From positions 1 to 36,992 of the forward strand of contig CAMUQM010000001.1 in NCBI GenBank assembly GCA_947095945.1: a DNA stretch of 36,992 bases, given 5' to 3'. The DNA is from an uncultured Prevotella sp. (GTDB lineage: Bacteria > Bacteroidota > Bacteroidia > Bacteroidales > Bacteroidaceae). Under the pieces are notes generated by a model that did not search any database, had not been told where the DNA came from, and worked only from the letters and a program-made list of their open reading frames with translations. This document shows positions 30,619 to 36,992 of the stretch, in pieces (positions within the stretch are counted from its first letter, which is position 1; each line of letters starts with the position of its first letter). The position numbers and the translations under genes were made by a program.

Positions 30619-33600
30619 ATGTACCTAAAAAGAAAAAGGACTACGAGCTTGTTAATGGTGGCTTTGTTCAGTACGAGTTTACTGCATGCTAACATTACTT
30701 ATGAAGCTAATGCAGCTGTTGTTCAACAGCAGTCTGTATGTAAGGGAACAGTTGTCGACAATAATGGAGAGCCAGTCGTTGGTGCCTCTGTTTTTGTCGT
30801 AAGTAATGGACAGAAAAAGGGAAGTGTAACTGACCTTGATGGTAAGTTTGAGATTGCAGGTGTTGCTTCTGGCTCTTCACTTACCATATCTTATGTTGGT
30901 TATAAGACCCAGCAGGTGACCTGGAGTGGTAAGGACCTAAAGGTAACACTACAAGAGAGCAGTGAGATGCTCGACAATGTTGTTGTTGTCGGTTACGGTA
31001 CTCAGAAGAAGGTCAACCTTACGGGTGCTGTTTCTGTTGTGTCTTCAAAGGCATTGGAGTCACGTCCAGTAACAAGTGTTGCTCAGGCATTGCAGGGTGA
31101 GGTTCCCGGTTTGAACTTCAGCGTTGGCAATGCGGGTGGTTCGCTCAACAGCCGTATGAGCATGAACATCCGTGGTATCGGTACCATCGGTGAAGGTTCA
31201 AACGCTGCTCCTCTCGTTCTTATCGATGGTTCTGAGGGTGATTTGTATTCAATTTCTCCGAACGATATTGAGAGTATCTCTGTATTGAAGGATGCTTCTT
31301 CAAGTGCTATCTACGGTTCACGTGCAGCCTTCGGTGTAATCCTCGTTACCACAAAGAGTGGTAAGGATTCACGTATGAACGTGTCTTATAATGGTAATGT
31401 ACGTTTCTCAACAGCTACTCAGATTCCAGAGATGCCAAACTCATACGACTTTGCACGTTACTGGAACGATGCTGCTGCCAACAGTGGTGCACCTGCTCCT
31501 TTCAGTCAGGCAATTCTGGAGAAAATCAAGAACCATATAAACGGTACTCCGAAACCTGGTGATGAGGTGACAACTACATGGGCTGGTTATGATGCTAATG
31601 AGCCTTGGAGTATGTACACAGGGTCTTGGGACAATACCGACTGGTTCAAGGAGATGTATAAATCAAATGTTCCTTCCACCGAGCATAATGTTGCCCTCAG
31701 TGGTGGCGGTGGCAAGGTGAACTATTACCTTAGCGGTGCTGTCCTCAACCAGCGTGGTCTTATCCGTCATGGAAAGGACGAACTCACACGTTACAACTTC
31801 TCTGGTAAGATTACTGCCAACCTGAAGGATTGGTTCACAGTTACCTATAATACGAAGTGGGTACGTGAGGACTACAGCCGTCCTTCTTATATGACAGGAC
31901 TTTTCTTCCATAATATTGCTCGTCGTTGGCCAACTAACCCTGTTTACGATCCAAACGGACATTATGTTCATGGTAATGAGATTCTTCAGATGGAGAACGG
32001 TGGACTTGATGCCACACAACAAGACAAGCTCTATCAGCAGTTAGCTCTCGAATTCCGTCCACTCAAGGGTTGGAAGATTCGTTTGGAGGGTAACTATAAT
32101 ACCGTTCACTACTACAACCATTGGGATGTATTGCCAATCTATTATTATGACCCAGATCAAAAATTAATACCTGCGGCATGGAGCGGTGGCTATGCAGCTG
32201 GTAAGTCTGATGTTGGTGATAGTATGTCAAGAAACAACTATTATAATGGTCGTTTCTTCACAGAGTATATGTTCACATTGAACGATAAGCATGACTTTAA
32301 GTTCTTGGCTGGTCTGGATATGGAATCTAACCGTTATACCTCTCTTGGTGCAGCACGTGCAGACTTGATATCCCCATTAGTTCCATCACTCAACAATGCT
32401 ACTCATAAGGATGTGAGACCAAGTTTCTCAAATACTCAGTGGGCAACGATGGGTGTATTCGGTCGTATCAATTACGCATACGATTCACGTTACCTTGCAG
32501 AGTTCTCTATCCGTCGTGATGGTTCTTCACGCTTTATTGGTGATAAGACATGGAGTACATTCCCATCATTCGCATTGGGTTGGAATATTGCTAATGAGCA
32601 GTTCTTCAAGCCATTGACAAAGACTGTTAATACACTTAAACTTCGTGCTACCTATGGTGCCTTGGGTAACACTAATATTAAAGCACTCTATCCTTGGTTC
32701 TTGAGTCAGCCAGCAAACGCATCTGCATCTTCATGGCTTGTTAATGGGCAGCGTGTGAATATCTCTAATGCTCCAGGTTTGGTATCAGCTTCTCTTACAT
32801 GGGAGAGTGTTCGCTCATGGAATATTGGTCTTGACTTTGGTATGTTCAACAATAGATTGCAAGGAACTTTCGACTACTATGTCCGTACAACAAAGGATAT
32901 GGTTGGTCCTGCACCAGCTCATCCTTCTATTCTGGGTGTAGAGCTACCAAAAGAGAATAATAGCGATATGCGTTCTAATGGTTGGGATTTGGAAGTTAGA
33001 TGGCGTGATAGAATTGGTCAGGTTGGCTACGGCATCAAGCTCGTTCTCTCTGATGACTACCAAACTATTACTCGATTCCATAATCCGAATCGTCTGCTTT
33101 CAAAGTGGTGCGAAGGAAAGCGCATGGGTGATATCTACGGATACTTAGTAGAGGGTATTGCACAGACAAATGAACAGATGAACGAATGGTTGACAAATAA
33201 TAAGCCATCATGGGGTTCTAACTGGGCAGCTGGTGACGTTATGTATAAGGATTTGAATGGTGATAAGAAGGTTAATAGTGGTAAGGGTACTTATGACGAT
33301 ATGGGTGACTTGACCAAGATTGGTAACTCTTTGCCACGTTATCGTTTCGGTATTACTTTGGATGCTAATTGGAATGGATTTGACTTCCTTATCTTTATGC
33401 AGGGTGTTGGTAAGCGTGACTTCTGGGATGATTCTCCTTACAGCGTAGGTGCAAATACTGGTATGTGGCAGGCTGCTGCTTTCAAGGATCACTTAGATTA
33501 CTGGCGTCCAGCAACAGACACCAACTTAGGTCCTAACCCTAACGGCTTCTACCCACGTCCTCTCTTTGGTCAGGGTTCTAAAAACTTCCAGACAAGTGAC

Positions 33601-33846
33601 CGCTACTTGCAGAATGCAGCTTACATGAGAATCAAGAATATCCAGCTTGGTTATACACTTCCTACTGCTATCGCAAGCAAGATTGGTGCAAATCGCATTC
33701 GTTTCTACTTCTCTGCTGAGAATCTCGCAACATTCACAAAGATGAACAAGATCTTTGACCCAGAGGCTACTGGTGGAGATTGGGGACCAGGTAAAATCTA
33801 TCCACTCCAGAGAACAGTTTCTTTCGGTTTAAATCTTAATTTTTAA
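30619..33846 (+). CDS. SusC/RagA-family TonB-dependent outer-membrane transporter
   Basis: The 1075-residue protein has a signal peptide (about 32 residues), a carboxypeptidase-regulatory-like domain (about 40-118; VDNNGEPVVGASV), a TonB-box-like region (DNVVVVGYGTQKKVNLTGAV), a plug domain (about 120-245; PLVLIDGSEGDL, SISVLKDASSSAIYGSRAAFGVILVTTKSGK) and a long beta-barrel ending in FGLNLNF with terminal Phe. SusC proteins import oligosaccharides or peptides across the outer membrane with TonB energy, capped by the SusD partner encoded 12 bp downstream. No glycoside hydrolase, sulfatase, peptidase or two-component regulator adjoins the pair, so the ligand is unknown. Confidence 0.94.
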   Translation: MYLKRKRTTSLLMVALFSTSLLHANITYEANAAVVQQQSVCKGTVVDNNGEPVVGASVFVVSNGQKKGSVTDLDGKFEIAGVASGSSLTISYVGYKTQQVTWSGKDLKVTLQESSEMLDNVVVVGYGTQKKVNLTGAVSVVSSKALESRPVTSVAQALQGEVPGLNFSVGNAGGSLNSRMSMNIRGIGTIGEGSNAAPLVLIDGSEGDLYSISPNDIESISVLKDASSSAIYGSRAAFGVILVTTKSGKDSRMNVSYNGNVRFSTATQIPEMPNSYDFARYWNDAAANSGAPAPFSQAILEKIKNHINGTPKPGDEVTTTWAGYDANEPWSMYTGSWDNTDWFKEMYKSNVPSTEHNVALSGGGGKVNYYLSGAVLNQRGLIRHGKDELTRYNFSGKITANLKDWFTVTYNTKWVREDYSRPSYMTGLFFHNIARRWPTNPVYDPNGHYVHGNEILQMENGGLDATQQDKLYQQLALEFRPLKGWKIRLEGNYNTVHYYNHWDVLPIYYYDPDQKLIPAAWSGGYAAGKSDVGDSMSRNNYYNGRFFTEYMFTLNDKHDFKFLAGLDMESNRYTSLGAARADLISPLVPSLNNATHKDVRPSFSNTQWATMGVFGRINYAYDSRYLAEFSIRRDGSSRFIGDKTWSTFPSFALGWNIANEQFFKPLTKTVNTLKLRATYGALGNTNIKALYPWFLSQPANASASSWLVNGQRVNISNAPGLVSASLTWESVRSWNIGLDFGMFNNRLQGTFDYYVRTTKDMVGPAPAHPSILGVELPKENNSDMRSNGWDLEVRWRDRIGQVGYGIKLVLSDDYQTITRFHNPNRLLSKWCEGKRMGDIYGYLVEGIAQTNEQMNEWLTNNKPSWGSNWAAGDVMYKDLNGDKKVNSGKGTYDDMGDLTKIGNSLPRYRFGITLDANWNGFDFLIFMQGVGKRDFWDDSPYSVGANTGMWQAAAFKDHLDYWRPATDTNLGPNPNGFYPRPLFGQGSKNFQTSDRYLQNAAYMRIKNIQLGYTLPTAIASKIGANRIRFYFSAENLATFTKMNKIFDPEATGGDWGPGKIYPLQRTVSFGLNLNF

Positions 33847-33858
33847 TTCGTAGCAATT

Positions 33859-35922
33859 ATGAAACATATTATATCAAATATATTGAAGGGAGGATTGCCT
33901 ATTCTTTGCTTAGGCATGACGGTTACGTCATGTAACGATTTCCTTGACAGACCACCACTTGATCAAGTACCTCCCACTTCTTATTATCTGACAGCAGATC
34001 AGTTAGGTACATTCCCTATCAACTACTATACAACTATCTTCCGTAACAATAGTGGATGGTGGGCAGGTGTAGCAACATTTGATGATGGAACAGACAATCA
34101 GGCTGCAAGAGGTGGTAACACAGCAATGTTCTTACAGGATCAGTGGAAGGTTCCTACATCTGGCGGTATTGGTATGAACAACATTCGTAACGTCAATAAG
34201 TTTATTAATGAGAACGAACCAAAGATTGCTGAAGGCAAGGTGTCTGGTGATGCGAATCTTATCAACCAGTATATGGGTGAGGCATATTTCATCAGAGCAA
34301 TGCTCTACTATGGTAAGCTCCAAACTTATGGTGATTTTCCTATCCAGTTGACAGAACTAAAGCCTGAAGATGACCTTGTTTCGCCAAATAAGCGTCAACC
34401 TCGTAATCTCGTTGCGCGTCAAATTCTTTCTGATATGGATAAGGCGATTGATAAGTTGCAGGTGAATTTTGCGAATAAGGTACGTATTAATAAGTATGCA
34501 GCTTTGGCAATGAAGTCAAGAATCGCGCTTTATGAGGCAACCTTTGAGAAGTATCACAGAGGTTCTGGTCGTGTGCCGGGTGATGCTAACTGGCCGGGCA
34601 AGAACAAGGAGTGGAACAAGAACTTTACTATCAATCAGGATGATGAGGTGAACTATTTCCTTGATCAGGCTATTGATGCTGCCAAGAAAGTTTGCGATGC
34701 AGTTCCATTGAAAACTAAGAACAGTCATGTAATGAATCCAAGTATCGTTGGACTGTACAATGGATGGAATGCATACTACGATATGTTTGCCAGCCCAGAC
34801 CTGTCTAAGTATCCGGAGGTGTTGTTGTGGCGTCAGTTCAATTCAGATATTAACGTGGCTCACCTCACATCAAACAAACTTCGTGGCGGTGCTGCAACAG
34901 GTTGGACACGCGGTCTCGTTGAGTCATTCCTTATGAAGAACGGTCTGCCAATCTATGCTGCCAGCTCTGGTTATAATGGTGACACCACCATTGATATGGT
35001 TAAGAAAGATCGTGACGAGCGTCTGCAACTCTTCCTCTTTGGTGAGTCTGATATACTCGGTATTGACCAAAAGAGCATTGACCTCGTGAACGAGAAGCGT
35101 CCTGCCGGTACTGCACCTATTGACAAAATCAAGTTCAATGTTGCTGGTCTCTTTGCAACTGATCAGGCATGTAGGGATGTCACCGGCTATCGTCAGCGTA
35201 AGTTCTATAACTATGATCCTGCAATGCAGTTAGGTCAGACCTTCTCAGATGTTGACGGTCAGATTATCATCCGTGTAGAGGAAGCTATGCTCAATTACAT
35301 CGAGGCTTCTTATCTCCGTAAAGGTTCATTAGATGCAACTGCAACAGGTTATTGGACAGCTTTGCGTGAACGTGCTGGTATTACTGCTCCTATCTCAACA
35401 ACTATTGCTGCAACTGATATGACCAAGGAGGCTGATGTTAATCGTCCTTCTTACGACTGGGCAGCATTCTCTGCGGGTAAGCCTGTTGATGCTACGCTCT
35501 ATTCTATCCGTCGTGAACGTCGTAGCGAGTTTGCTGGTGAAGGTCTTCGTAATGATGACTTGATTCGTTGGGCATCTTTGGATCAGGTGAAGAACTATCA
35601 GGTTGAGGGTATCAACTTCTGGGATCAGACCTATCAGAATGCTTCTTTCGTAAATGATAAGGGTGTGAGTCTGATTATTGCTGATGGTAGTGCTAAGGCT
35701 ACAATGTCAGCTAAGGAGCTTACAAAGTATATCCGTCCTTACCAGATTCAGAAGACTAACAACATTCTCTATAATGGTTATACCTTCTATCAGGCTCACT
35801 ACCTCTATCCATTCTCTTATCAGGAGATGCAGCTCTGTTCACCAGATGGCACAGCAGAGAACTCTAACTTGTACCAGAATATCTACTGGCCAGTTGAGGC
35901 AAATGGTGAAGCTATCAAGTAA
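33859..35922 (+). CDS. SusD/RagB-family surface nutrient-binding lipoprotein
   Basis: The 687-residue protein begins with a lipoprotein signal (GLPILCLGMTVTSC; lipobox Cys at about 25). It then shows the SusD start NDFLDRPPLDQVPPTSYY, an RAMLYYGKLQTYGDFP segment of the TPR-like helices, RRERRSEFAGEGLRNDDLIRW and a terminal YPFSYQEMQL region. SusD proteins sit on the outer face, bind the substrate and form the lid of the SusC transporter. At 687 residues it is longer than many SusD proteins (about 500-600). The gene follows the SusC gene by 12 bp, and a strong terminator ends the pair, so this is a two-gene operon. Confidence 0.93.
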   Translation: MKHIISNILKGGLPILCLGMTVTSCNDFLDRPPLDQVPPTSYYLTADQLGTFPINYYTTIFRNNSGWWAGVATFDDGTDNQAARGGNTAMFLQDQWKVPTSGGIGMNNIRNVNKFINENEPKIAEGKVSGDANLINQYMGEAYFIRAMLYYGKLQTYGDFPIQLTELKPEDDLVSPNKRQPRNLVARQILSDMDKAIDKLQVNFANKVRINKYAALAMKSRIALYEATFEKYHRGSGRVPGDANWPGKNKEWNKNFTINQDDEVNYFLDQAIDAAKKVCDAVPLKTKNSHVMNPSIVGLYNGWNAYYDMFASPDLSKYPEVLLWRQFNSDINVAHLTSNKLRGGAATGWTRGLVESFLMKNGLPIYAASSGYNGDTTIDMVKKDRDERLQLFLFGESDILGIDQKSIDLVNEKRPAGTAPIDKIKFNVAGLFATDQACRDVTGYRQRKFYNYDPAMQLGQTFSDVDGQIIIRVEEAMLNYIEASYLRKGSLDATATGYWTALRERAGITAPISTTIAATDMTKEADVNRPSYDWAAFSAGKPVDATLYSIRRERRSEFAGEGLRNDDLIRWASLDQVKNYQVEGINFWDQTYQNASFVNDKGVSLIIADGSAKATMSAKELTKYIRPYQIQKTNNILYNGYTFYQAHYLYPFSYQEMQLCSPDGTAENSNLYQNIYWPVEANGEAIK

Positions 35923-35967
35923 GTTTAGACTGAACGAAGTATAATCAATTAGATTATAAATAATGTC

Positions 35968-36003
35968 AGAGGGTGTATCAAGCGATTGATACACCCTCTT
36001 TTG
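35968..36003 (+). terminator. Strong terminator of the SusCD operon
   Basis: AGAGGGTGTATCA (35968-35980) pairs perfectly with TGATACACCCTCT (35987-35999), 6-nt loop, followed by TTTT. Confidence 0.92.
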
Positions 36004-36022
36004 GTAATATATTGCAAGGTGT

Positions 36023-36105
36023 TTAGCACTCAACACCATTGGTGCTTACCATTAACACCATTGGTGTTTACTACCAGCACGACATGTGTTGAGTAGCAAC
36101 ACATA
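36023..36105 (-). repeat. GCACCAATGGTG palindromic element, copy 3 (inverted orientation)
   Basis: Read on the minus strand it ends GGTAAGCACCAATGG then TGTTGAGTGCTAA, matching copy 2, and starts with TGTGTTG, CTCAACACATGT as copy 2 does. It has an extra CACCAATGGTGTTAAT unit, so the palindrome occurs twice. Confidence 0.8.
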
Positions 36106-36159
36106 TTTTATAAAGCTGCTTTGTAGGAAGTCTAAGTCTGTTGTTTGTAGTTGATTCTC

Positions 36160-36190
36160 TTGCATATGTGAGTACGAAAGGATATCTTTG
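36160..36190 (+). promoter_or_regulatory. Promoter of the split membrane protein gene
   Basis: TTG (36160-36162) and TATCTTTG (36183-36190) are 20 bp apart, 56 bp before the ATG at 36247. Confidence 0.65.
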
Positions 36191-36246
36191 CAATAGATTT
36201 TTCTTGTTATTTATAGGGTAGAGTTTTCTGCCATAATTAATTAACT

Positions 36247-36674
36247 ATGTTTGCATTTACTATCATTATACTAATTTGTATTCTTGCTCTTGGTATATCA
36301 CTATTAGTGAGTCATTGGAGTAATGGTGCGAAGAGTGGGGAAGCGGAGAGACACTTTACAAAAAGAACTGGCTCTCCTTTTTTTGGATATCCCTACGTGT
36401 GTTGTCGTTTGCTTTGGTTACTGCTTTTTTGTTTTTAATGTTACTTGCTTCGTTTGCAGGTGATGATGCAGGTGAATGTTGCTTTTGGATTATGATATTT
36501 GTTGTTGGAAGTTGGTTTATTTCAATACCTCTTATTATAATTTATATTTGCTCGCTGGTTCAAGCTATTCGAAATCGTGATTATACGAATAAAGTTTTTC
36601 TTGGCTTTCATTGTTTCAACGTCCTCCAGCTACTTTGTTTTGTGTTTTTTGGAGGTTTACCTATTTCTTCTTAA
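36247..36674 (+). pseudogene. Small membrane protein gene split by a frameshift
   Basis: ATG 36247 opens a frame with a hydrophobic start (FAFTIIILICILALGISLLVSHWSN), which runs to about residue 38 and then ends in a meaningless tail. A second frame from about 36362 to 36674 encodes a compatible continuation with several membrane segments (LSFFWISLRVLSFALV, CCFWIMIFVVGSWFISIPLII). One added A in the AAAAA run at 36360-36364, or one added T in the TTTTTTT run at 36378-36384, would join the two into a protein of about 142 residues with three or four helices. No family recognised. It has a good promoter. Pseudogene, phase-variable gene or sequencing error cannot be told apart from sequence alone. 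Confidence 0.6.
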
Positions 36675-36992
36675 ATCCGATAGGCAATTCTTTAAATCAA
36701 TTTTCCTGTCACTGCTGTCATTCTTTGTGGAGAGGTAATAGGCTGTTATACAGTGAGTTCTCTTTAAATGTTAAAATGACAGCAACTTGAATATAAAGAT
36801 CTAAGATGGTAATGTGTAATAAATGGCTTCTAAGTTAAGTGGGGTTTAGCCGTTTTATTAATGAAAATGTTTTAGTTGTTCTCTTGTAATATTGTCAAAG
36901 TAGTGGGATGTAAAGATGCATACATGGTTTATAGTGCGTTGTTACTTATAGAGAAAGCCTTCATCCTTTTACAAAAGCTATAGCTCTGTAGA
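36675..36992. other. Last 318 bp without recognised feature
   Basis: No gene, RNA, terminator or repeat is recognised on either strand. Confidence 0.5.

Overview
The window looks like chromosomal DNA of a Bacteroidota bacterium, most likely Prevotella or a close relative. Evidence: moderately AT-rich DNA; a SusC/SusD pair; start-proximal promoters of the TAnnTTTG (-7) type instead of TATAAT; few Shine-Dalgarno sites; a chorismate mutase domain fused to DAHP synthase; and a subtilase with a type IX-like C-terminal tail. I see no rRNA, tRNA, prophage, insertion sequence or CRISPR array. The species call is inference.

Layout. 1-720: 3' part of a UDP-GlcNAc 2-epimerase gene. 960-5590: MATE transporter overlapping an HMA-AraC regulator, then a copper-type HMA chaperone and a P1B ATPase that appears to lack its nucleotide-binding domain. 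5600-7640 (minus): a Gly/Tyr-rich outer-membrane barrel protein and a secreted aldose-epimerase-like protein without the expected catalytic His and Glu. 8180-12880: an aromatic amino acid operon (prephenate dehydratase, aminotransferase, DAHP synthase-chorismate mutase, prephenate dehydrogenase). A 30-codon leader peptide with eight Phe/Tyr codons and an intrinsic terminator precede it. 12900-18380: secreted phosphodiesterase/nuclease-like protein, two minus-strand envelope proteins, nicotinamidase, chorismate synthase and SlyD. 18720-22590: small secreted protein, subtilase, flavodoxin and a DUF2023 partner. 22870-26745 (minus): UDP-glucose dehydrogenase, nitroreductase, glutamine synthetase. 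26960-30294: acetyltransferase, MgtC-like protein, hexapeptide acetyltransferase and an unknown secreted protein. 30619-35922: SusC/SusD. 36247-36674: a small membrane protein gene split by a frameshift.

The most interesting system is the regulatory leader at 8180-8440. It has a promoter, an aromatic-rich leader peptide (residues 10-20 contain 4 Tyr and 4 Phe), a 7-bp antiterminator pairing and a terminator with a U-tract, all just before pheA. The geometry fits ribosome-stalling attenuation by charged tRNA-Phe and tRNA-Tyr. The operon encodes both the Phe branch and the Tyr branch, which matches the mixed codon content.

Intergenic DNA carries several repeat families. (i) Two copies of an element with four TTCATGAA-like palindromes at an exact 22-bp pitch (13.9 and 27.6 kb). 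(ii) Three copies of a GCACCAATGGTG palindromic element (8.0, 19.3 and 36.1 kb). (iii) A 66-bp tandem duplication that copies a -7 promoter box. (iv) A 44-bp minisatellite inside the aromatic operon just before tyrA, with an inverted partner upstream.
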